A stretch of 64,000 nt of DNA from Turbatrix aceti. Taxonomy: Eukaryota; Nematoda; Chromadorea; Rhabditida; Panagrolaimidae. How positions within the stretch are numbered: the first letter of the stretch is position 1; every line of letters begins with the position of its first letter. The notes under the pieces were generated by a model. It saw only the letters and a program-made list of their open reading frames with translations, had not been told where the DNA came from and ran no database searches. Position numbers and translations under genes: made by a program. The stretch is taken from assembly GCA_963969345.1 (NCBI GenBank), contig OZ017769.1:5459725-5523724 (forward strand). Direction: 5' to 3'. Positions 46,410-56,508 of this stretch are shown here, piece by piece.

Positions 46410-49400
46410 ATGTTCAAGGACATCAAGGATCGTCTCGATACCCATATGATATCCAACATTGCCAATTCCCTTTCTCGGCAAGTCGCAACCGCTGCCGTAA
46501 GTCATTATTTTTGATGATTTATTTCCGGAAGCTCTACAAAAATTTCTTTTATTTAGTCTGAGTTTCGTAAAAAAAATACCGATGAGGAGGGCGGAGGCAA
46601 GCCTGCTGCAACAACCGTCGAGGGAGACGTGACTTCCAAACCGACGGCGTCTGTCGAGCAAAATGACAACAACCTCATCGACCTGGATTTCCTCCAGGAC
46701 GACGAGCCTTCGTCCACGTCCACTGCCAATGACGATTTCGGTGCTTTTGAGCAGGCGGAAACCGTTCAACCGGAGTTGATTGCCGTCCAGCACTCGCCGC
46801 CACCGCCGCTCCCGGCCGAAGAAGCCGAGGCGAAGGCCTGGCGCGAGAAATACGTCGAGCAGAGCCGGGAGAACAACACTCTTCAGAAGAAGGCGCTCGC
46901 GATGCAGGCGGTGAGTATCGGAACTCGAAAGTGACATTATGCAAAATTATATCGTTTGCATGATTTTTTTCCAATCTGATTTTTTGCAAATAGAAAATTT
47001 TATCCAGGTTTTGATCGTCTCACGAAGTTTTTTTTGTTTTTTGTACTAATGAGCAAAAATCATGTTTGTTGTTGTCCTCGACTTCCTCTGTTTCAGAAGG
47101 TCAACAGAGCCGCTGAAGCGCTTGCTCAGAGCCGAGAACGTCTGGAGCAGTTCGAATCACTCGAAAAAACCCAAAACCGGGTCGCTGAGCGTCTCGAGGA
47201 TTTTTGCGTTTTTCTGAGCGCGGACGAAATTGCCACGTTTGCCCGCAGCGCGACGGACGTGAAATTGGAGCTGCTCGTTCGAAAGTTTGACGTCGCGACA
47301 AAGAGTCACGAAGAACTGAGACAGCAGTTCCTCGACAAGGAACGCACGATCGAATCCCTGCAAGAGGATTTGAGGGTTGCCGAGACCAAAACCGCCGAAG
47401 TCGAAGAACAACTCAATCTCGCCAACGTCGAGCTCCAGGCGGCACAGCTGCTGCACGATGACGCCAAGAAGAAGCTCCTCACCGAGAAGAAGGATCTGGT
47501 CAGCGAGTTGGAGCAACTCCGGATCGACCAGGCGAACGTCAAGGCTGAGCTCCTCAAGGAAATCGACGACCGCGAGGTGGCCATCGTGACAGCCCGAAAC
47601 GAAGCCGCAGAGATCAAAAAGCGTTTCGACGAAATCCAAGAATCCGCAGCGACGCGAAATGACCTTCAGGAACAGCTCGTCGACAGGGACAGCGAATTGG
47701 CATCCCTAAATGCCCGTTTGGAGGCCGAAACGAACCAAAGAAACGAGGAATTGGAAGAAGCCCGGATTTTGCACGAAGAAACCGTTCGGAAACTCAATTT
47801 GAAGATTTCTGAACTCGAGGAAACCATCCAGGTATGTAGTTTTTGCCAAAAAAGGTTGTAGAATTGGTGGTTGATTTTTTTAGAAGCAAATCGCCCAACA
47901 GAGGGAATCCGAGGACGCAAAACTCCGATCCGATGAAATCGAACAAGCGACCGTCGACGACCTGCAGGAGAAGATCATCGAGATGGACAGCGTGCTTGCT
48001 GGCCGTGCGGAAGCCGAGCTCGACGCCAAGACAGAAGATTTCGACGAGGCCCGGGTGTTGCACGAAGAGACCGTCCGAAAACTCAATTTGAGGATTTCCG
48101 AGCTCGAGGATGCACTCCAGGTAAATTTTATTGATGCACAACAAAAAAAAGAGAAAAGCATTATTTTGATTTTTTTGTTTTTCTCAGAATTTTTTGATCG
48201 TTATTAATCCGGGTTTTTTTTCAGGACGAGATCGCCAAGCACAGGGATACTTCAGATTCTCAAAGACGTTCCGAACAAAACGAACAGGCGGCCGCAGACG
48301 ATCTCCAGGAACAGCTCGTAGACAGGGACGGCGAACTGGCCTCGCAAAACGCCCGTTTTGAAAAGGAACTCGACTACAAAAAACAGGACTTTGACGAAAC
48401 CCGGGTTTTGCACGAAGAAACCGTTCGCAAGCTCAATTTGAGGATTTCGGAACTCGAGGAGGCTCTTCGGGTTGGTTTTGTGCCAATTTGCATTTTTTTA
48501 TCGGTTCGGTTTTTTTTTTCAGAAGCAATCCGAAAACCCTGCTTTCGAAAAAGTCCGCAAAGAAAGCGCCCTGGAAGAAGAAGAAGAACTCTGCGAGCAG
48601 GTGGAAGAGCTGGAAACGACTCTCGAAGAGCAAGAATCCGAAATGGATGCCAAGAACTCCGAAATCGAGAGTTTGAAGCGGAAACTCGAAGAAGTACGCC
48701 GGAAAGAAGCTGCTTCCACGGACGAACTCTCGGAACTCAGATCAAAGGTAGAAGAACTCGAGGAGGCGCTAAGGCAGTCGGCAGAAGCCCTGGCCATCCA
48801 GGAAACAGCGTTCAAGACCGAAAAAGTTTTTGCTGAGAAAAAACACCTCGAGCAAGTCGAACAGCTGACGGCCACGATTTCTGCCAAGGACGAGGCCGCC
48901 GAAGAAGCCATCCAGCAGCAGAATACGGAATCGTTGCAGACCATCGCGGTACGCACTATTTTTGTAAGGCTGCTAGAAAATGGAGCGTTTTTTAGGATCT
49001 GAAATCGGCACTCACCGAAAAAGAAACTGCGATCGCGAAATTGGAGCAGCAGCTTGGCGAGGCTGTGGGTAAACATTCCGAAGCCGAGTCGATCGCATCT
49101 GCCACGATTGAAGCCCTCCGAAAAGAGGTCGTTGACCTGACGTCTGCGGCTGCGCAGGCTTCTGAACAGGGAGCTGTCGCTGCTGAGAAGGACAAAGACG
49201 AACTCGTTGGACAAATCGAGGTACAGTTACCGTGTTTATGTCACAACTGGGGTCTAAACGAACCCTTTTGCAGAAGTTGACATCCTCCATTGCCGAGAAG
49301 GAGAAAAACATTGCGGCTATCCAAGAAGAGCTGCGCCAGGCCGAGTCACGGGCACAAACGGCTGAAAAAGCTCTGACTGCTTCTGAGGCTCTTCTGGTAG

Positions 49401-52400
49401 AACGAAACAAACAACTCGCTGCTGCCAAAGAAAATACGGATCGGCTGGAAAGTGCTGTCGCAGACAAAGATGCTCTTGCTCAGAAAATTGAGGTTGGTCA
49501 TTTTTTTCAGTGTTGTCGGATGTTTGAAAATTTTTTGGTTCGGGTATCCAAAAACAAAAAAAGTGGTTTGACATTTTTTTTCAAAATTTTTTATAAGACC
49601 ATATTTTCATTCAATGGTATACAAAACTTTTGAATTGGGCGTTAGGTTGGACGAAAATTTTGGGTTTCTGGAATAAAATCCAAAAATTTCGGATCGGACA
49701 TCTGAAATTTTTGGATTCCGAACAACACTGAATTTTTTTGCTAAATAATTCTCATTTCCGTTTATTTTTACAGAATTTGACCGCCGAGGTTTCCGAAAGG
49801 GATGCCGCCCTGGCCAAACTTCGGGAGCAGTTTGAAGAAGCACGGGCAGCCGGAGAACGTCTTGAAAAGGCCCAGGAAACAGTTGTGATACTGAGGGCCC
49901 AACTGGAGCAGTCGACGGCAGCGGTTCACGAGAAGGACCGAGAAATCGGCCAACTCGCCCAGCAGAAGGATAAATTGAACGCTGAAATACAGGTAAGTCC
50001 TGCTGTGGGGGAATCGTGAATATTTTTTGGCTTTACAGGATCTCAGAAATGCGGTATCACAGAGAGAAACGGCCATCACTGATCTCGAAACGCAGCTCTT
50101 TGCAGCCCAGAGCAATCAGCAGGAAGCTCTCCAGGCTAGCGAAAACGATCAAGACGCGCTGAAGAAAGAAATCGAACGACTGACTGCGGAAGCCGAAACT
50201 GCAAAGGCCACAGCAACTACCGAAGTCGCCATCCTGACCGAACAAAGGGATGGTCTGACTTCTGAAGTCGAGGTAACACTTACCCTTTTTTTGGGTTCCA
50301 CAAATTTTTTTTCCAGACGCTGAAGTCGACAATCTCGCAGAAGGAATCCGAAGCAGCAGAACTGAAAGAAGAGCTCCAATCACTTCAAAACAGCCACGAA
50401 AGCGCTCAGAAAGAGGCCGAAGCGAGCATGGCCGCTCAGGAGACCAAAGTGGAGGCTCTGAAATCGAATTTGACGGAACTCGAAAGCGAGGTGCACAAAG
50501 CAGCTGCTCAGAGCTTCGAAATCGACGATCTCCGTGTCCAACTCGAGGAGACGCAAGCCAGGGTCGATGACATGCGTTCCCACCTCGAAGAAAAGGAAGC
50601 CGAACTCGCTGAGGTCCAGAAGCGCGGCGAAGGCGCTCAAGGTCGAAAACTGCGCCAACTCGAGCGGGAAACGCGGGAAACCCACGATGCGCTGGAGCAG
50701 AAGACCAAAGAACTCGGGGATTTCATCGCATGGTTGGAGGTGAGTGACCCGTGTCCAGGGAGGGGGTGAACATTCGAGTTTTTGTTCGTGAACGAACATG
50801 GACGTTTCGCAAATTTTGTTCACAAAACGAACGAAGGTGAACAACTTTGTCCATGTTCGCAAAAAAATACGAACGAATATCGAATATTTTTTTTGCAATT
50901 TAGGCCAAATTCTGTTTATTGATGCTGTTACGCGAGTACGAGTTGGTGCAACGCGTGCGCATTCGTATCTCGCGTAGAATAATTGTTTCCTGTATTTCCC
51001 TTTCCTATTGTCTCAGTTGTTGTTTTGTCTGTCGCCGCGAGCGGTCGTGTTCGTTGGCTGCGTGATCGACGCCCGGCCGAAGGCAAGCCCAGAGCAACCC
51101 AAAGACCTCAACCCGACGGAACTCCGCCCTTGTTGAGGTAATGATTGGACCTGTGTATATTGTATTATATGTATTGGTTACAGGTCTTTGCTTGTGAGTA
51201 AAGTATCTATCGCAAGTGGCATAGAGAACTACTACATTGGTGACGAGAGGATTCGGCGACCTACAGAGGTGACGAGAAGCCGATCCAAGCCATGCCCGCT
51301 ACTCCGAACAAGACAAATCTCACGACCGAGCCCGAGAAGGATGCGAAGAAGAGCAAACCGCTTGCCGCGAAAGCTGCAGGGCCAGCAATCGGAGCGGTTG
51401 CAGTCTCAAAGCGATCATCGATCCAGGAGGCCAGGGTCACTCAGCAGAAAACCCGATGGTCGTGTCTATATGTCAAGGAGTGCACGTGCCATCAATTCGA
51501 CGACTTCGCAGGATCCCAGGATCACATCGGTGCAGCGACCATTCATGAACGGAAGGGTGACCAGGCCGGTCGGACCCTTGCCGTGCGGATCGCAGAAGCA
51601 GCCAACGATGACCAGCTCTCGAAAGTCAAGTTTGAAGGACGAGCAGAAGCGGTACCCCAGACGATTGCAAGCCAGTGCAATGTCAAAAAGGAGGGGAAAG
51701 TGGTGATAGCGAGTGTTCGTGTTATCACCGAAGGCAAGTGCGTGCCACGTGCGAAGGCAGCGCACCCAGCACTATTGCCTACGATTGAAGATGTTCAAAG
51801 CATCCAGCATTGTCCGTCCCTGCCGTATCCAGCCGAGCGATACGGGCACATGCTCACGGATGGACTGAAGATGAACGCCGACGTGGTGGACCTGCAGGAA
51901 GCAGTCCGCCTGATGCTGCGCAGCATCCGAACCAGTCCCAGCAAGATGGTTTCCGGTAACATCAGTCCTGCCGAAGCACTCTTGGACGACAACCGAAACC
52001 GACGCCGGATTTCGAGAAGCCGCAGACGCAGAGTGTTTGCAAGGAAACGTGTCCCGACGACTACCCGTCGCAGGGTGAATCCGACGACGACGTCTCAGGA
52101 AGGAGATTTGCCCCTGTCCCATGATTCAGCCCTTATTGTCCGTTTCTGTTGAGAGAGGGAAGTGTTACGCGAGTACGAGTTGGTGCAACGCGTGCGCATT
52201 CGTATCTCGCGTAGAATAATTGTTTCCTGTATTTCCCTTTCCTATTGTCTCAGTTGTTGTTTTGTCTGTCGCCGCGAGCGGTCGTGTTCGTTGGCTGCGT
52301 GATCGACGCCCGGCCGAAGGCAAGCCCAGAGCAACCCAAAGACCTCAACCCGACGGAACTCCACCCTTGTTGAGGTAATGATTGGACCTGTGTATATTGT

Positions 52401-53214
52401 ATTATATGTATTGGTTACAGGTCTTTGTTTGTGAGTAAAGTATCTATCGCGAGTGGCATAGAGAACTACTACAGATGCGAAAATACGTAAACCGCTTTTT
52501 GTAACCCCAAAATTTGTTATTTTTTCTGTTTGAAAAATTTATAAGTGTTCGTAAACGAACATGAACAACGTAATTTATAAAAATTTAGTGTTCATGAACT
52601 ACCATGAACAATAAATTTTAAATTTGTTCGCAAACGAACACGAAAGTTCGCTCATCCTTTCTCATGTTTTTTTTTGAAATCTCTGCCGTTACAGGAGTCA
52701 ATCGCAAAGTCCGGAGTCTCGAACGGAACTTCCGAGCCCAGTAGCAACGTTGAGGCTGCTAAAGCCAAATTCGAAGCATCTCTGCTGCGGTTACGCGAGG
52801 AGAGGGACGACCTGGTCAAGCAGCTCAGCGCCAAGCAGCAGTCTGTGACGGAAGCCGCTCTCGAGATCCGCAGCATCAGGCCAGCCCAGGCCGCGCCACC
52901 GCCACCCCAGTCACCGCTCGCGTTGGGCACGTTCGACGGCGTGATAGCCGACAACCAGGTCGAGCACTTCAAGAACATCATCATGAAGTACATGGTAGAA
53001 CGCGAAAAACTCGGCGAAGGCATCAAGGTGGGGTTTTGAACCTGTCAGGCGACGTACAGACTGATGTTTGGGATTTTAGGCTATCGTAAAGGTCATCGGA
53101 AACATCCTCAACATGCCCCCCGACCAGATCAACCGACTCATCGAGCTCGACCTCAACCGAGCGCGAGGAATCAAAAACAATCCGACCAGTGTACGAGACA
53201 TCTACGGGCACTAG
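46410..53214 (+). CDS. sql-1-like: Golgin of the GMAP-210/TRIP11 type
   Basis: Thirteen exons, all joined in phase 0, give about 1290 residues: 46410-46496, 46557-46910, 47097-47831, 47884-48120, 48225-48470, 48523-48948, 48996-49220, 49274-49492, 49774-49992, 50039-50272, 50317-50739, 52695-53027, 53080-53214. GMAP-210 is a long cis-Golgi tether that also acts in ciliary cargo trafficking. The C-terminal GRAB-like domain supports the call: VEHFKNIIMKYMVEREK across the last intron to AIVKVIGNILNMPPDQINRL, which matches the Arf1-binding end of GMAP-210. Between a short N-terminal helix and this domain is continuous coiled coil. The motif LHEETVRKLNLRISELE closes exons 3, 4 and 5, a sign of exon duplication. 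Intron 11 carries an LTR element. Confidence 0.8.
50926..52473. mobile_element. Young internally deleted LTR retrotransposon
   Basis: Two 311-base direct repeats, 50926-51236 and 52163-52473, begin TGTTACGCGAG and end CTACTACA, and differ at only three positions that I can see. A 5-base target duplication, gatgc, lies at 50921-50925 and 52474-52478. A primer-binding site starts at 51238 (tggtgacgagaggattcg), whose complement CGAATCCTCTCGTCACCA is the expected 3' end of a tRNA. The purine tract gagagagggaag precedes the right LTR. The internal part is only 0.93 kb, so it depends on another element for transposition. Confidence 0.9.
51292..52152 (+). CDS. Remnant reading frame of the LTR element
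   Basis: A 286-residue frame fills the internal region. The first part is basic and not recognised (a gag-like start is inferred). Near the end, RLMLRSIRTSPSKMVSGNI followed by SPAEALLDD resembles the closing region of Ty3/Gypsy integrases (the YRxTPHxxTGxSPAELL pattern). The frame therefore joins a 5' part to the end of pol, with reverse transcriptase and most of integrase deleted. Whether it is translated is unknown. Confidence 0.5.
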   Translation: MPATPNKTNLTTEPEKDAKKSKPLAAKAAGPAIGAVAVSKRSSIQEARVTQQKTRWSCLYVKECTCHQFDDFAGSQDHIGAATIHERKGDQAGRTLAVRIAEAANDDQLSKVKFEGRAEAVPQTIASQCNVKKEGKVVIASVRVITEGKCVPRAKAAHPALLPTIEDVQSIQHCPSLPYPAERYGHMLTDGLKMNADVVDLQEAVRLMLRSIRTSPSKMVSGNISPAEALLDDNRNRRRISRSRRRRVFARKRVPTTTRRRVNPTTTSQEGDLPLSHDSALIVRFC

Positions 53215-54822
53215 ACCAGGCCCGCCCCCCGCCCGGCCCTTCATTCCTTCCATGTCGTTCGTCTCGTCGAGTTAGTTCGGGAACAGACAGCAAGACGGGC
53301 AATCCTTCCCTATCTTCACTTACACACTACAGCCAGCTGCTTATCACTCGACAACGTCACCGCAACCGCCTATATAAATAATAATCGCCACAAGTGCTGC
53401 AAAACAGAGAATGGACATATTTCCTAATTTAACCGATTAATTTATAGATTTAATAAATGTTTGTAACCAATGCTGCAAAAAAACTTGAACATTCGTGTTG
53501 CCGATCGAAAAAAAAGAGAAATTTGTGTAATTTTTATCGTAAAATTTAAGAATGGCACTGAAATAAAAAAATAATGCAAATTTTGTACTTTTTCGTGTTT
53601 TTTTTTCAAAAATACGAAATTTTGGTCAAAACGTACAGTTTCTTTCGGGTTGAAAAATTTTGTTCAAATTTATAAACAATAGCGTACAAAAAAGCACGGT
53701 GTGTTTACTTCGCATTTTTCAAATCCCTTTGTTGAATCATTTTGGCTTCCCTCGACCTTTTTTTATTAAAAAAATTTTTTATGACCACAAAAAAATTATT
53801 TGAGGATAGAAAAAAAATCGGCCCGTCAAGAGTCTCGTTTATAACCGATCCTAGGGCGTGCGCCCGCGTCCGCAGCTGCTGAAAATGCTTGCGCGCACGG
53901 TTTTTGCCGCCGCCGAAAAACTAGGCTTCATTCGATCCTGCTGGACTCGGCTTACTCGGCGCATGTTCGAAAAAAGAATGAATGCAAGCCCACGGGCTTT
54001 CAACTGGCACAGCTGAAATGCCGTTGGCGCGTGCGCGCGCGTCGCTTTTTGGCCCGCTGCTGTGCGAGAGCGTGAGGCGTATTAGGACAGCGACCGCCTC
54101 GAGAGTCGTGCACAGACGACCGAAAAAGCCGAGTGGAAGCAAAGAGAAACACTAGACACTTCAAAAAAAGCAGGGCACAACATCTGTTGCGGTATGGCGG
54201 CAGAAGCGTTTTATTGAGGGCCTAGGAGATGCCATTAGGCCAATGGGCCCTATTTCGACGAATTTGCAGCCCCGAGCGACGTGACCCAATTCCTCATCGG
54301 ATTTTAGTCGTAAATCGACGGATTTTGCGCTTTTTATCCGTTCTTTTTTGTATTCGTGCATTTTTCTTTGGGGGCAATAAATGCAGGACGATGGAATTTT
54401 TGGTTTTCGCTCCGCCAGGTTGTCGGTTACTTGGAGCAACGCACGCACTCGTTTGTCCGTGTTGTACGAAAGCGAAGTTTGGGGTTTTGGTTGGGTCTTT
54501 TTTTTCTGCCGTCTCGCAGAGCTCCGCATACCCGTGTGCGTATGTATACAACGCGTTCCTAGTTCTCTGCGAAAAGCGTCCGAATGTGGTGTGCATGCGA
54601 ATAAATGCACGATTGTGTCGAAAAAGCAGAACGCCTCTACGCATAGTGGGAGCGCTAATCGATCGCTCTGGTCTGCGCTCTGTTGTGTAGTCGTCGTCCC
54701 GTCGTCAAAAACGTGGTTGTGCACGATTTGTAAAAATTTTCCATAAATTTTCTGGATATATCGTGTCGAGGACGAGCTTTCGGCTGCCATGTGATTTTTG
54801 TCTCATTTGTTTTTTTCAGATA
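53215..54822. other. 3' flank of the golgin gene, dispersed repeat and intergenic region
   Basis: An AATAAA at 53452 is the likely golgin poly(A) signal. A diverged copy of the ZCCHC8-intron repeat occupies about 53690-53845. The acceptor ttttttttcag ends at 54819, three bases before the next start codon. A 209-codon open frame on the minus strand (54181-54790) has no recognisable family. Confidence 0.45.
53690..53845. repeat. Dispersed repeat, second copy
   Basis: Shares gtgtttacttcgcat, ttttggcttccctcgaccttttttt and aaaaaatcggcccgtcaagag with 9520-9715 in ZCCHC8 intron 3. Confidence 0.4.
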
Positions 54823-56109
54823 ATGAGCTACCCTCTGACGATCCGCATAGAGCCTCTGCTCTTCGTCAATCAGCCTGAAGTTTTTGAAGCGCTCAATGAT
54901 CTACAGAAGTATGCCGAAAACTGCACAGAATGTAAGTTTTTTTTGGAACAATGAATTTATTTTCTAAATTGATTTCAATCGATTTTCGGTTCTTTGATCT
55001 TTTTTCAAAAATTCAAAATTTTCAGACATTAGCTTTTTTTTGATTTTTGCGATCGATTTTTTGAAGAAAAAAATGGTTTTGGCTTTTCGAGTGTGCTGCA
55101 TGCGTCCAATCGCGCGCGCGCGCGCACCGCACCGACTCCGTTGTTTGTTTCTGTCTACTATGCGGACGCTTTTTCAGACAATCGACAGGTGATTGCATCC
55201 TATAAGATCCCGCTCAACGAGCTGAGTCACGTGGTCGGTGCTCTATCCGCCGTCAATCAGTTCCGGGTCTTCTCTGCCGAACTGCCTGTCAAACAGGAAA
55301 ATGATCGCAAATCATCGGCCAATGGCTACGATGATTCCCAGGCCGCGCAGACGTCATTTGGACACGGAGATACGCCAATGACCATACTCTCGATGCAGGA
55401 GCCTCGACTCGTTACCAACCAGTTCCCAGACTACGGTAGAGAGACCAGCGAAACGTCTGACTTTGATGCCACTCGTTTGATGGATCAGAACTACGATCAG
55501 GACCATTCGATGGCCATGGACCAGGACGAGGACTGCCAGCCATCGCTCCAGAACTTCCTCTGCGCGGGTAACAATGGGGCGAATACGTTCACGCACGGCA
55601 AGCTTGAGCCGTCTTCATTCACGGAATCCCCACCGCCTTCCTATTCCCCTCAATACCAGGGCTCTGCGACCGCCGAAATCACGAGTCTCAAACCCATCTC
55701 CACAATGTCGCCCTACGACTCCCGAGCCAGCAAGCGCATGGGCCGCACGCAGACGACCAACTTCAGCTTCGAGTACGCAGATCAGTACAAGCAGTGCACG
55801 CTCTACGTCGATGATTCGCTCTTTGCGCTCAATTCCAAGGGCCCCAAGGCCTGGTACTACCGCTGCCAGTACTGCGTGATGGTCAAGAAGAAGAAGCTCG
55901 GCGAGAACGTCGCCAAGGCCACGTACTACCCTGGCACGGAGACCGTCTCCTTCGACAAGACGCACAACGAATTCTGCAACCGTCCGAGCCCTGAACTCCT
56001 CCAGCTCCGCCTCAAGCGTCGCGACAAGCGACTCATCGAACTCTCCGGACGTAGACCGAACTCGCGTTGCGATGTCAAGCTGCTGAATGTTTCAGTACGT
56101 GGTGACTAG
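54823..56109 (+). CDS. FLYWCH-like zinc-binding protein, probable transcription factor
   Basis: Exons 54823-54931 and 55178-56109 give 346 residues. The centre is acidic and Ser/Gln-rich (DQNYDQDHSMAMDQDEDC). The C-terminal domain, about residues 225-310, has an ordered set of possible zinc ligands: AWYYRCQYCVMVKKKK, then TYYPGTETVSF, then DKTHNEFC. The spacing C-x2-C ... H-x3-C with preceding aromatic residues resembles the FLYWCH/WRKY-GCM fold used by nematode DNA-binding proteins, but the fit is loose. A basic stretch LQLRLKRRDKRLIEL follows. The start codon is three bases after a T-rich acceptor. I make no orthologue call. Confidence 0.6.
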
Positions 56110-56190
56110 CCTTGAACACAAATTTATTTGTGGTACACTGTTGTTACTATTTGGTTTTTTCTCATAAAACGGATTAATAGTTTACGGTAC

Positions 56191-56325
56191 TCCTACAACG
56201 AATTTCGTTTTTGATATTCCTACAACGAATTTCGTTTTTGATATTCCTACAACGAATTTCGTTTTTGGTACTCCTACAACGAATTTCGTTTTTGGTACTC
56301 CTACAACGAATTTCGTTTTCGGTAC
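56191..56325. repeat. Minisatellite of five 27-bp units
   Basis: The unit tcctacaacgaatttcgttt plus seven bases (ttgatat or ttggtac) is repeated five times with few changes. Each unit holds the inverted repeat AACGAA/TTCGTT. It lies in the 3' flank of the FLYWCH-like gene. Confidence 0.9.
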
Positions 56326-56329
56326 TCGG

Positions 56330-56367
56330 TATCAGACAGGGAAATCAGACGAATTCCCTGTCTGATA
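56330..56367. other. Perfect 14-bp hairpin after the minisatellite
   Basis: TATCAGACAGGGAA at 56330-56343 pairs with TTCCCTGTCTGATA at 56354-56367 across a 10-base loop. It may be the remnant of a small transposon end pair or a structured RNA element in a 3' UTR. Confidence 0.8.
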
Positions 56368-56508
56368 ATGTTGGGAACATTTTTTTCTAATTCGAACTTT
56401 TTTTTTTCAATTTTTTACGAACGGGGAAAAACTTTATAGGTACACTAGCCGCGGCACTACTGATTTGTACAGACATACTTCCTAGAAATGGCGATCATCA
56501 GTCGCCGA

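Larger units (their letters stand above)
50758..52660. repeat. Foldback element in the golgin intron, split by an LTR retrotransposon
   Basis: Left part (50758-50920) has ggagggggtgaac and gttcgtgaacgaac; right part (52479-52660) has gttcgtaaacgaac, gttcgcaaacgaac and ends gctcatcctttctc. The design matches the element in the HD-PTP intron at 21521-21838. The LTR element inserted into it, so it is older. Confidence 0.5.

Noticed and set aside
54161..54790. 209-codon frame on the minus strand upstream of the FLYWCH-like gene
   Set aside because: No recognisable domain or splice context, and a similar-length frame exists on the other strand; kept only as a note.
56191..56325. CRISPR-like array
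   Set aside because: The repeats are contiguous without unique spacers, and the sequence is eukaryotic.
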